A stretch of DNA of 62,372 bases from Opitutia bacterium (GTDB lineage: Bacteria; Verrucomicrobiota; Verrucomicrobiia; Opitutales; Opitutaceae). The position numbers were made by a program, and so were the translations under genes. The notes below the pieces were generated by a model. The model was given only the letters and a program-made list of their open reading frames with translations. It was not told the DNA's origin and did no database searches. Within the stretch, counting starts at the first letter, position 1, and each line of letters opens with the position of its first letter. The DNA is taken from the NCBI GenBank assembly GCA_947474365.1, contig CANJIU010000053.1, forward strand, positions 1 through 62,372. Reading direction: 5' to 3'. Shown here piece after piece: positions 18,438-26,730 of this stretch.

Positions 18438-19964
18438 ATGAAACGCCTCGTCCTCCTCGCCTCCCTGCTGACCTGCGTGGCCTCCAGCCACGCCGCCGCT
18501 CCCGCCAAACCGATCGCCGGCACGCAGCCGAACATCCTTTTCATCCTCACGGACGATCAGGGCTACGGCGATATCTCCGCCCACGGAAATCCCATCCTGA
18601 AAACGCCCAACCTCGATCGGCTCCGCGCCGAGGGCGTGCGTTTCACGGATTTCCACGTCAGCCCCACATGCTCCCCAACGCGCAGCGCCCTTCTCACCGG
18701 CCGCCATGAGTTCAAGAACGGCATCACCCACACGATTCTCGAGCGCGAGCGCATGGCCCTCGCCGCCACCACGCTGCCGCAGGTGCTGCGTTCGGCGGGT
18801 TACGCCACGGGGATTTTCGGCAAGTGGCATCTCGGCGACGAAGCGGAGTATCAGCCCAACCGCCGCGGCTTCGACGAGGTCTACATCCACGGCGGCGGCG
18901 GCATCGGTCAGATTTATCCCGGCTCCTGCGGTGACGCGCCCGGCAACACGTATTTCAATCCCACTCTGCTCCACAACGGAAAGTTCGAGAAAACGCAGGG
19001 CTACTGCACCGACCTGTTCTACGCGCAGGCCACGCAGTGGATCGACGCCCAGCGCCGCGCGAAGAAGCCCTTCTTCGCCTACATCCCGTCGAACACCCCC
19101 CACGGCCCCTACACGGCCCGTCCCGAAGATCGCGCGCTCTACGAGGGCAAGGGCCTTGAGCCCGCGACCGAAAACTTCTTCGGCATGATCCACAACATCG
19201 ACCAAAACGTCGGCCGGCTCCTCGCCAAACTCGACGAGTGGGGCCTCGCCCAAAATACCCTCGTCATCTTCATGAACGACAACGGCGGCACCGCCGGCGT
19301 GAAGGTGTTCAACGCCGGCATGCGCGGGCAAAAGGGCTCCGCCTGGATCGGCGGCACGCACGCGAGTTCGTTCTGGCGCTGGCCCGGCACGCTCGCACCC
19401 GCCGATTGCGACGTGCTCGCCGCCCACATCGATTTCTTTCCCACGATCGCCGCGATCGCCGGCGCCAAAATTCCGGCCGCCGTCGCGAAGTCCCAGATCG
19501 AAGGCCGCAGTCTCGTCTCCGTGCTCCAAAATCCCGCCGCGAAATTGCCCGACCGCTACCAGTTCGCCCACCAGGGCCGTTGGCCGAAACTCAGCGATCC
19601 CAACGAGGCGAAGTTCAAGGTCGCCTCCGTGCGCAACACCCGCTGGGCGCTGGTCAGCGAGAACGGCGGCCGCACCCCGAGTTGGGAGCTCTTCGATCTC
19701 AGCGTCGACTACGGCCAAAAAAACAACGTCATCGCGCAGCACCCCGAGGTGGTGAAGGAGCTCAGCGCCGCGTTTGACCAATGGTGGTCCGAGTGCCTGC
19801 CGCTGATGGTGAACGAAAAAGCGATGGGGCCTGCGATCAATCCCTTCCAGGAAATGTACTACCGCCAGTTCGGCGGCAGCCCGACGTCCGCCGATCTCGC
19901 GAAGATGGACCCCAAGGGCGCGCTCACCTTTGGCGTGCCGAAAGCCGGCAAGAAAAAGAACTAA
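18438..19964 (+). CDS. exported sulfatase (arylsulfatase A-like)
   Basis: A type I sulfatase of 508 aa, the second in the window. The start at 18438 gives the signal peptide MKRLVLLASLLTCVASSHAA. PNILFILTDDQGYGD carries the first metal ligands (Asp39, Asp40). The activation core is C-S-P-T-R (Cys78) followed by SALLTGRHEF. GIFGKWHLGD holds the conserved Lys/His pair and VIFMNDNGGT the last metal site. It differs clearly from the 5441 enzyme and probably acts on a different linkage. It starts the second compact block (sulfatase, ThuA, SGNH, heme dehydrogenase), with 29 bp to ThuA. Confidence 0.93.
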   Translation: MKRLVLLASLLTCVASSHAAAPAKPIAGTQPNILFILTDDQGYGDISAHGNPILKTPNLDRLRAEGVRFTDFHVSPTCSPTRSALLTGRHEFKNGITHTILERERMALAATTLPQVLRSAGYATGIFGKWHLGDEAEYQPNRRGFDEVYIHGGGGIGQIYPGSCGDAPGNTYFNPTLLHNGKFEKTQGYCTDLFYAQATQWIDAQRRAKKPFFAYIPSNTPHGPYTARPEDRALYEGKGLEPATENFFGMIHNIDQNVGRLLAKLDEWGLAQNTLVIFMNDNGGTAGVKVFNAGMRGQKGSAWIGGTHASSFWRWPGTLAPADCDVLAAHIDFFPTIAAIAGAKIPAAVAKSQIEGRSLVSVLQNPAAKLPDRYQFAHQGRWPKLSDPNEAKFKVASVRNTRWALVSENGGRTPSWELFDLSVDYGQKNNVIAQHPEVVKELSAAFDQWWSECLPLMVNEKAMGPAINPFQEMYYRQFGGSPTSADLAKMDPKGALTFGVPKAGKKKN

Positions 19965-19993
19965 CCGCCCACGTCCAAAGGCGTTTTCCAGCC

Positions 19994-20851
19994 ATGAATC
20001 GTTTCTTTCTCCTCCGGTCTTTTTCTCTCCTTCTCCTCCTCTCGGTCGCCGCGGTCGCCGCACCCAAGCCTCACGCGGTCCTCGTCGCGGGCACGCTGCA
20101 CTACTCGCCCGAACTCTCGCTGCCGCTCTTCGCGCAGGAACTGGAACGTTTTGGTTTTCGCACCACCGTGGTCAGGGGCGAGGGCGATCCGGAGAAGAAA
20201 ACGGAGAATGTCCTGCCGGGTATCAGGTCCCTCGCGGAAGCGGATGTCGCGATTTTCTTCATGCGCTTCCTGCAGTTGCCGGACCGCGAATGGCAGCCGA
20301 TCGAAAACTACCTTAAGGCCGGCAAGCCCGTGATCGGCCTCCGCACCGCGTCACACGCGTTCAAATACGCCAAGGGCCACCCGCGCTACGCGTGGAACGA
20401 CGATTTCGGCCGGCGCGCCATGGGCACGCCGTACATCGTCCACCAAGCTGACACGACCCAGGTCAGTGTCGTGCCGAAATACCGCTCGCATCCGATCATG
20501 AGTCACGTGGCCACCACCCCGTGGGTTTCGCGCGGCTCCCTCTACCTTACCCGGCTCCAGGGCGGCTGCGTGCCGCTCCTCACCGGCACGGGCAAGGGCA
20601 CTCCCCGGCTGGTGGAAAAGGAGTTCGGCCCGACCCAGGTCAACGAATGGGAAACCGACATCGTCGCGTGGGCGTGGCAAAACGAATGGGGCGGCAGGGT
20701 GTTCGGCACCTCGCTCGGCGACCCGGGTGATTTCGCCGAGGAGGCGTTCACCCGCATGTTGGTGAACAGCGTGTGCTGGGCCGTCGGCCGTCCCGTGCCC
20801 GGATCGGCGGAGAAAATCACGACGTGGAAACTCAAGCGCACGGACAAATGA
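19994..20851 (+). CDS. exported ThuA-like protein
   Basis: A 285-aa ThuA-domain (glutamine-amidotransferase-like fold) protein with a signal peptide (FFLLRSFSLLLLLSVAAVAA). The family is named after a gene near trehalose-utilisation genes; in planctomycetes and verrucomicrobia it is usually periplasmic and of unproven activity. Visible family segments are KPHAVLVAGTLHYSPEL, ADVAIFFMRFLQLPDREW, YLKAGKPVIGLRTASHAF, YRSHPIMSHV and NEWGGRVFGTSLGDPGDF. The start at 19994 is chosen because the longer frame overlaps the sulfatase. Its stop overlaps the SGNH start (ATGA at 20848), tying it into the block that ends with the heme dehydrogenase. Confidence 0.85.
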   Translation: MNRFFLLRSFSLLLLLSVAAVAAPKPHAVLVAGTLHYSPELSLPLFAQELERFGFRTTVVRGEGDPEKKTENVLPGIRSLAEADVAIFFMRFLQLPDREWQPIENYLKAGKPVIGLRTASHAFKYAKGHPRYAWNDDFGRRAMGTPYIVHQADTTQVSVVPKYRSHPIMSHVATTPWVSRGSLYLTRLQGGCVPLLTGTGKGTPRLVEKEFGPTQVNEWETDIVAWAWQNEWGGRVFGTSLGDPGDFAEEAFTRMLVNSVCWAVGRPVPGSAEKITTWKLKRTDK

Positions 20852-22131
20852 GCATGGCGCGGAGAAACGCATCACGACGCCGGGCGGCATCGGCCCAGTG
20901 GATCGCACTCGCGCTCCTGGCCTTCCACCTCGTGGCCGATCTCACCGCCGCCGCACCAGCGATCCGTCCGGGCGACCGGATTGCGATCATGGGCAACACG
21001 TTCGCGGATCAGCTGCGCGTCAACGGCTACCTCGAGACGCTCCTCCTGCAGCGCACGTCGGAAAAGCCCGTCTCGGTCCGCAACCTCGGATGGGCCGGTG
21101 ACATGCTGTCCGCCCGCGACCGGCCTACGAATTTTCCAAGCGAAGAGTCGGTCCTGATCGCACACCGGACCGACGTCATCATCGCGTGCTTCGGGTTGGG
21201 CGAGTCGTTCGCCGGCCCCGAAGGGCTCCCGGCCTTTCGCACCGCGCTCGAGGCGTTTGCCGACTCCCACCGCGGACGGAAGTACAATGGCGCGACCGAA
21301 GTCCGTCTTATCCTGGTCTCGCCAATCGCCTATGAAGACCTCGGAGCACTGACCCCGGAACGAGAACGCCGCAACCGCGACCTCGCGGCCTATACCGCGG
21401 CGATGGAGCAGACCGCGACCCGGCAGGAGTTGCCATTCGTCAATCTGTTTCAACCCACCCTTCAGCTCATGACCGAGCCCGGCGGCTCAAAACTCACGAC
21501 CAACGGAATCCATCTGAACGCGTACGGATACTGGGCCGTCAGTCGGTTGCTGGCCGACGGCGTGGCGCCCGGGGAACGGCCGTGGACGCTGCGGATCGAT
21601 GCCCGCGCCCGGACCGCCGGAGGCGACGGCGTCACCATCACGCAGGTGGAGCCGGCGAACGGCGGGGTGCGCTTTACGGTGAAGGAAAATCGTCCGCCCA
21701 CCCTCGCTCCGCCGCTCAAGGGTCGCATTCACCCAACGCTGGACCGGCTGCGCGACACCCTCTCGGTCGCAAACCTCGCGCCGGGCGACTATCTCCTTTC
21801 GATTGACGGCGAGGCGGTCCTGACGGCCCCGCACGACCGCTGGTCGGAAGGTGTCGCGATCGATTCATCGCCCCTGCACCGCGCCGCCGAGGCCATGCGC
21901 GAGGCCGTCAACGACAAGAACCGTCAATTTACCTCCGGCTGGAAGGCGCTCAACCAGGTGCACATCGTCGGCGAACGAAAGACATCGGAGAGCGGCCGGG
22001 CACTGCCAGCCGAACTGATCGAATTCAAACGCCTCGCCGACCAGAAGGACCGGGCCCTGCGCCCCGGCCTTTCCCCCGCCGCCCGCGAATGGCGGCTGAC
22101 ACCCGCGCCCCGCTCGACCTCCCGCCCATGA
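20848..22131 (+). CDS. SGNH/GDSL-fold protein with degenerate catalytic blocks
   Basis: A 427-aa exported protein of the SGNH fold. The N-terminus is hydrophobic and arginine-rich (SAQWIALALLAFHLVADL). The first beta strand is DRIAIMGNTFADQL, where the GDS nucleophile block reads G-N-T (Gly49-Asn50-Thr51). Block III resembles ACFGLGESFAGPEGL. The last block reads N-G-I-H-L-N (Asn219 to His222) in place of D-x-x-H. Loss of both Ser and Asp suggests a non-esterase role such as binding, or a divergent mechanism. This type is often coupled to PVC-type heme dehydrogenases, and here its stop overlaps the next start (ATGA, 22128-22131). The fold assignment is secure; the activity is not. Confidence 0.78.
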   Translation: MSMARRNASRRRAASAQWIALALLAFHLVADLTAAAPAIRPGDRIAIMGNTFADQLRVNGYLETLLLQRTSEKPVSVRNLGWAGDMLSARDRPTNFPSEESVLIAHRTDVIIACFGLGESFAGPEGLPAFRTALEAFADSHRGRKYNGATEVRLILVSPIAYEDLGALTPERERRNRDLAAYTAAMEQTATRQELPFVNLFQPTLQLMTEPGGSKLTTNGIHLNAYGYWAVSRLLADGVAPGERPWTLRIDARARTAGGDGVTITQVEPANGGVRFTVKENRPPTLAPPLKGRIHPTLDRLRDTLSVANLAPGDYLLSIDGEAVLTAPHDRWSEGVAIDSSPLHRAAEAMREAVNDKNRQFTSGWKALNQVHIVGERKTSESGRALPAELIEFKRLADQKDRALRPGLSPAAREWRLTPAPRSTSRP

Positions 22132-25100
22132 AACAACTTTTTTCCACGTTCGCGCTGCTCGTGGCGACGACCGCCGCCATCGCCCAGGACGCGAAAGGCA
22201 TCAAGCTCGCGAACCTCGAGAACGCCGACCTGAGCCTGATGTCCAACCACGATCCCGCGGTCGAACAGGCGAACTTCGATCTGCTGCCGGGATACGAGGT
22301 AAATCTCTTCGCGTCGGAGCCCATGCTCGCCAACCCGACCCACATGGCGTGGGACTCGCGCGGCCGCCTCTGGGTGGCGTGCTCGTGGGCCTATCCGCAG
22401 TTGAAACCAGGCGAGGTGCCCAACGACAAGATCATCATTCTCGAGGACACCGACGGCGACGGCCGGGCCGACAAGTCGACGGTCTTCGCCGACGGACTCT
22501 ATATTCCGACCGGCCTCGAACTCGCCAACGGCGGCTGCTACGTCGGGCAGTCTCCGGACTTGTTTTTCTTCAAAGACACCGATGGCGACGATGTGGCCGA
22601 CGTGAAGGAGGTGGCGCTGACCGGGTTTGGGATCGAAGACAGCCATCACTCGATCCACGCGTATCGCCGCGGGCCGGACGGATGGATTTATTTCCAGGAG
22701 GGCATTTTCCTGCACACACAGGTGGAGACCCAGCACGGCGTGGTGCGGAACTACAACGGCGGCGTGTATCAGTTCAACCCCCGCACGGGCGAGCTGCGCG
22801 TCTTCGCCAAAATCAACGTGGGCAACCCGTGGGGCCACGTCTTCGACCGCTGGGGCCAGTCGTTCCTCGTGGACAATCCGCGCGTCGGCTATCTCTCGCC
22901 CTCGACCGGGAACAGCGGGGAGCGGATCAAACTCGCCCAGCTGCTAGTGACAGAAAAACAATGCGGCGGCGATCTGGCGTCGGGTTCGCATCTGCCTCCA
23001 GAAATTCGCGGCCAGCTCCTGACCTGCCGTTTCAAGAGCCGCACCGTCGTCCGCTACGAGTTCCTCGAGGAGGGCGCGGGCTTCAACGCCAACGTGCTCG
23101 AACCGATCATCAAGTCGCGGCACCCGAACTTCCGGCCGGTCGACTGCAAAATCGGTCCGGACGGCGCGATCTACGTGGCGGACTGGTACAACCCGATCAT
23201 CAACCATGCGCAGCACGACTTCCGCGATCCGCGGCGGCTCGATGAACGCGGCCGGATCTGGCGGATCACCGCGAAGGGCCGGCCGCTCGTGCCGAAACCA
23301 AAGCTCGCCGGCGCCCCCGTCGCGGCGCTGGTGGAGCAATTGCGCAGCCCCGAGGACTGGAACCGGCATCAGGCGCGCCTCGAATTGAGCGGACGCGAAC
23401 CCGGCGAGGTCGCGCGCGAACTCGCTCGCTGGATCGGCCAACTCGACCCGGGCGACCCCGGCCACGACCATCACCTGGTGGAGGCGATGTGGGCGTATCA
23501 GAACATCGACCGGCCGAACGAACCCGTGCTGCAGCGCGTGCTAGCCGCAAAGGACGGCCACGCGCGCGCGGCCGGGGCGAGGGTCATCCGTTATTGGCAG
23601 TCCCATCTGGCTGATCCTGTCGCCCTGCTCGCGCGCGCGGCCAGCGACCCGTTTCCCCGCGTGCGCATGGAAGCGGTGCTGTCGGCCGGATTTGTACCGC
23701 GCGCCGAGGCGTTTCCGGCGGCACTCGCGGCCCTCGATTTTCCGCCCGACGCCTCGATCACGCTCGCGCTCACCCAGACCGTCGCCGCACTTGGCCCCTA
23801 TTGGCGGCCCGCGCTGGCGGCCGGCAAACTCGAGTTCGCTAAGCCCGCCCACCGCGAGTTTGCGCAGCGCGACGCCGGCATCGGCTTTGAAAAACGCCTC
23901 GTCGATTTCCTCGCCAAGGACACGGCCGGTGCGCGCGAGGTGGCGGAGGTCAAGGCCGGGTTGATTGCGGAACGCAGCGCCCCGCAGCTCCGCCTCGTGG
24001 TCGACGCGCTGATCAAACGCGGTCGCCCCAAGCCGCGGGAAATCATGGTCGCGCTCCTTGAGGCGTTACAGCAGATTGCGCAGGCTGGCGAGGTGAAGCC
24101 AGATCCGGGAATTGCCCGCCTGCGCAGCCAGCTCGCGAATCCGGATGGCGCCGTCGCCGCGGCGACGGCCCGGGTGCTGGGCGCGTGGAAGGTGACCGCG
24201 GCGGCTCCGGACCTTCAGGCCCTGATCCGGAACGGCACGCGGACCGCCGAGGTCCGGGCGGCCGCGGCGCTGGCGATGGCGCAGCTGGACCGGCCGGAAT
24301 TTCTGCAAAACCTCCGGGACCTCGCGTTGACCGGCGACACCGAAAGCCGCTATTTCGCCGTGCGCGGCCTCACCGCCGCCGACCTCGCCGGCGCCGCAGT
24401 GGCAGCGGCCGCGCTGCTGGGCGACGATCCCGGCCGGGCCGATCCGGCGGACCTGTTGGCCGCGTTTCTGCAGCGGGACAACGGGCCGGCGGCGCTGGAG
24501 CAGGCCCTCGCCGGCCACCCGCCCCACCCGGCCGTGGCGTCGGCCGTATCCGAATTTCACCGTCGGACCGGCCGGCTGCCCGCTTCGCTGGCGGAACGGT
24601 TCCAACTTTCGACCTCGGGTTCGCTCAGCGCCTCGCTGCTGCGTGAGCCCCGTCCGGCCCTCACGGCTGACGTCGAGCGGATCGGCGATCCGGTGCGCGG
24701 CGAGCGGATCTTCCGGCGTCCGGCCATCGCCTGCGTCGGTTGCCACGCGATCGGCCCGGTGGGGCCGGCGATCGGCCCCAATCTCGTCGCGGTGGGCGCG
24801 GCGGCGGAAACCAGCTACATCGTCGAGGCAATTCTCGAACCAAACAAGTCCATCGCGGAGCACTATGAGACCGCCATGATCACGACCCGCGAGGGGGCCG
24901 TGCGCGTGGGCGTGATCGTCGCCCGGGGCGAAAAGGAGATCGCGTTGCGCGACCCGGCGGACGGAGGCAAAGAGATCCGCATCCCGGTCGCGACCATCCG
25001 CGAGACCAAGATGATGGATTCGCTGATGCCAGCGGGCCTGGCGGATCAGCTGGGGAGTCGGCAGGAGTTTCTCGATCTGGCCCGGTTTGTCTCGTTGCTC

Positions 25101-25517
25101 GGCCGGCCGGGTCCCTACGCCAACGACGAAAGCCCCGTCATCCGGAAATGGCGGACCACCGCCGCAACGGGCGCCGCGCCTCCACCCGCCGACGAGGCGT
25201 CGTGGATCACCGAATACAGCCTGGTCAACGGCGAACTGCCGCCCCCGGCCGCCGGCGCCGCGTTTTTTGCGCGCGGCCACGTGATCATGCGGGTCGCGGG
25301 GGCGTTGGGCCTGAAGTTGAATCGGACGGCGGGCCTGCGGCTCTGGATCGACGGCCGGGAAATCACGGACTTGTCCGCCCCGATCGAGCTCGGCCGGGGC
25401 CGCCAGGCGCTGACGTTCCGCATCGACCCCGCGCAGCGCGGCGAGTCCGGCCTCCGGGTCGAACTGGCCGCCGCTCCCGGATCGCCCGCCAAATTTCAGC
25501 CCGAGGGCGGGCAGTAG
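22128..25517 (+). CDS. PVC-type heme-binding membrane dehydrogenase with HEAT repeats
   Basis: An 1129-aa exported protein. After the signal peptide comes a beta-propeller related to glucose/sorbosone dehydrogenases (about residues 30-390; LLPGYEVNLFASEPMLANPT, DTDGDGRADKSTVFADGL, RGPDGWIYFQEG, GPDGAIYVADWYNP). A helical HEAT-like repeat region spans about 400-850. A cytochrome c module has CVGCH (Cys869, Cys872, His873), followed by GPAIGPNL and ILEPNKSIAEHYE. The C-terminal 110 residues form a beta-rich module. The family is typical of planctomycetes and verrucomicrobia and is thought to oxidise sugars and pass electrons through its heme. It is coupled to the SGNH gene and closes the run; 30 bp later a LacI regulator lies on the other strand. 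Confidence 0.9.
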   Translation: MKQLFSTFALLVATTAAIAQDAKGIKLANLENADLSLMSNHDPAVEQANFDLLPGYEVNLFASEPMLANPTHMAWDSRGRLWVACSWAYPQLKPGEVPNDKIIILEDTDGDGRADKSTVFADGLYIPTGLELANGGCYVGQSPDLFFFKDTDGDDVADVKEVALTGFGIEDSHHSIHAYRRGPDGWIYFQEGIFLHTQVETQHGVVRNYNGGVYQFNPRTGELRVFAKINVGNPWGHVFDRWGQSFLVDNPRVGYLSPSTGNSGERIKLAQLLVTEKQCGGDLASGSHLPPEIRGQLLTCRFKSRTVVRYEFLEEGAGFNANVLEPIIKSRHPNFRPVDCKIGPDGAIYVADWYNPIINHAQHDFRDPRRLDERGRIWRITAKGRPLVPKPKLAGAPVAALVEQLRSPEDWNRHQARLELSGREPGEVARELARWIGQLDPGDPGHDHHLVEAMWAYQNIDRPNEPVLQRVLAAKDGHARAAGARVIRYWQSHLADPVALLARAASDPFPRVRMEAVLSAGFVPRAEAFPAALAALDFPPDASITLALTQTVAALGPYWRPALAAGKLEFAKPAHREFAQRDAGIGFEKRLVDFLAKDTAGAREVAEVKAGLIAERSAPQLRLVVDALIKRGRPKPREIMVALLEALQQIAQAGEVKPDPGIARLRSQLANPDGAVAAATARVLGAWKVTAAAPDLQALIRNGTRTAEVRAAAALAMAQLDRPEFLQNLRDLALTGDTESRYFAVRGLTAADLAGAAVAAAALLGDDPGRADPADLLAAFLQRDNGPAALEQALAGHPPHPAVASAVSEFHRRTGRLPASLAERFQLSTSGSLSASLLREPRPALTADVERIGDPVRGERIFRRPAIACVGCHAIGPVGPAIGPNLVAVGAAAETSYIVEAILEPNKSIAEHYETAMITTREGAVRVGVIVARGEKEIALRDPADGGKEIRIPVATIRETKMMDSLMPAGLADQLGSRQEFLDLARFVSLLGRPGPYANDESPVIRKWRTTAATGAAPPPADEASWITEYSLVNGELPPPAAGAAFFARGHVIMRVAGALGLKLNRTAGLRLWIDGREITDLSAPIELGRGRQALTFRIDPAQRGESGLRVELAAAPGSPAKFQPEGGQ

Positions 25518-25547
25518 AGCGGCGGATGGCCAAGTCCCGGACTCGCT

Positions 25548-26585
25548 TCAGCCGCACCGCAACGTTTCCCCCGGATTCCACATCGAGTTGTTCGAGAGCG
25601 TCACGGGCATCGCCGGAATGCCCGTTTCGTTGCGCTCAATCATCGCGATCAGCAAATCGATCGTCGCCGCCCCCATGGCATGGCCGTCCTGCACACAGCC
25701 GCTGATCGGCCCGCCCATCTCCGGCGCACAGAGTGAAAGCACCGGGACGTCCTCGGGCACGCGCACACCCACCGAGCGGAGTTGCACGATCACGTTTCGC
25801 TCCGCGCCGTCGATGATCACATCGGGCCGGTGACGCTTGAACCAGCGCAGGATCTCGGGGGCGTCCGGTTCACACTGCGGCAACAAGGACGGCACCAGGC
25901 GCATACCGGGAATATGCTCACACGCGATTTGGAGTCCCGCCTCCCAACGTCGGTCGTGACATTCGCTCAATGGGTCCCGCACGACAAACATCGGGCGCCG
26001 GAAACCGAGCTCGGCGATCTTCGCCGCCGTGAGCGCACCGGATTGGTAGTGATCGTTGACGACCCGATGCAGGAGCGGCGACACCCGCGCGGAGCCCAGG
26101 CGGACCACGGAGAACTTTTCCCAGTCGAGGTCGAGTTCGAGGTGCAGATCGCTGCTCGGGCCAAGTAGCACGCCGGGAATCCCCCGCGCATGCATCATCG
26201 CGCTGAAGCGCGCATGCGACAACCCGGGTTCGTGCAGCCAGAATTCGCGCGTCTCGTAACCGCGGGCGGCGGCCTGCGCCTTGGCGCCGACGAGCATGTC
26301 GCGGACCATGGTCGTTCGGTTGTCGCGCCAGCCATGTCGTTTCCGCTGCGTGTCGATCAACGCCAGGACTGGCGCCGCCACGCCGGCCTGTGGGTTGCGC
26401 CGGCTCCGCATGTGCGCCGCAACAAAGGGGTGCATCTTATAGCGGAGCTGCTCCGCCAGCGCGCGGATCCGCCTCCGCGTTTCCTCCGCCACGAGCGGAC
26501 TGTTGCGCAGCGCGAGCGAGACCGTCGAGGTCGACACCTTCGCCCGCAAGGCGACTTCGCGCATCGTCGGGGCGGGGTGCTTCAT
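25548..26585 (-). CDS. LacI-family transcriptional regulator
   Basis: A 345-aa sugar-responsive repressor. The N-terminal helix-turn-helix is TMREVALRAKVSTSTVSLAL with RIRALAEQLRYKMHP, which bears the hinge helix. The rest is a periplasmic-binding-protein-like effector domain (VLALIDTQRKRHGWRDNRTT, GIPGVLLGPSS, NDHYQSGALTAAKIAELGF, RPDVIIDGAERN). The start was set at 26585 (MKHPAPTMREVAL); an earlier ATG at 26654 would add an unlikely tail. It is divergent from the receptor at 26731 with 145 bp between, so it probably controls that gene. It converges with the heme dehydrogenase across a 30-bp gap. Confidence 0.9.
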   Translation of the reverse strand: MKHPAPTMREVALRAKVSTSTVSLALRNSPLVAEETRRRIRALAEQLRYKMHPFVAAHMRSRRNPQAGVAAPVLALIDTQRKRHGWRDNRTTMVRDMLVGAKAQAAARGYETREFWLHEPGLSHARFSAMMHARGIPGVLLGPSSDLHLELDLDWEKFSVVRLGSARVSPLLHRVVNDHYQSGALTAAKIAELGFRRPMFVVRDPLSECHDRRWEAGLQIACEHIPGMRLVPSLLPQCEPDAPEILRWFKRHRPDVIIDGAERNVIVQLRSVGVRVPEDVPVLSLCAPEMGGPISGCVQDGHAMGAATIDLLIAMIERNETGIPAMPVTLSNNSMWNPGETLRCG

Positions 26586-26598
26586 CGAACGATGTGAA
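26581..26598. promoter_or_regulatory. operator-like inverted repeat at the LacI start
   Basis: CATCGAACGATG (26583-26594) is a 5-bp perfect inverted repeat around a central AA. It is flanked by TT and TGAA, giving a looser TTCA...TGAA dyad. Its size suits a LacI-type operator, and its place over the start codon would allow autoregulation. There is only one copy, and no second site near the receptor promoter was noticed. Confidence 0.3.
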
Positions 26599-26730
26599 AT
26601 CCAGTGTACTTCCGTCGTCAATCCCCGTCCTCTACGCACTGCTCCGAACACCAACCCTCATCGCTCCCGCTCAGCAGCACGCGCGATCCACACGCACTTG
26701 CCTCCCGGGAACGGTCCCAACCGCACTTCC

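Noticed and set aside
17947..18441. A 164-codon plus-strand frame as an intact gene
   Set aside because: It begins inside the interspersed repeat, and only a short inner part looks like protein; it is better read as a remnant.
18012..20063. A 683-codon minus-strand frame opposite the second sulfatase
   Set aside because: It covers a clear sulfatase with an activation motif on the plus strand; the antisense product is Arg/Gly/Glu-rich without motifs.
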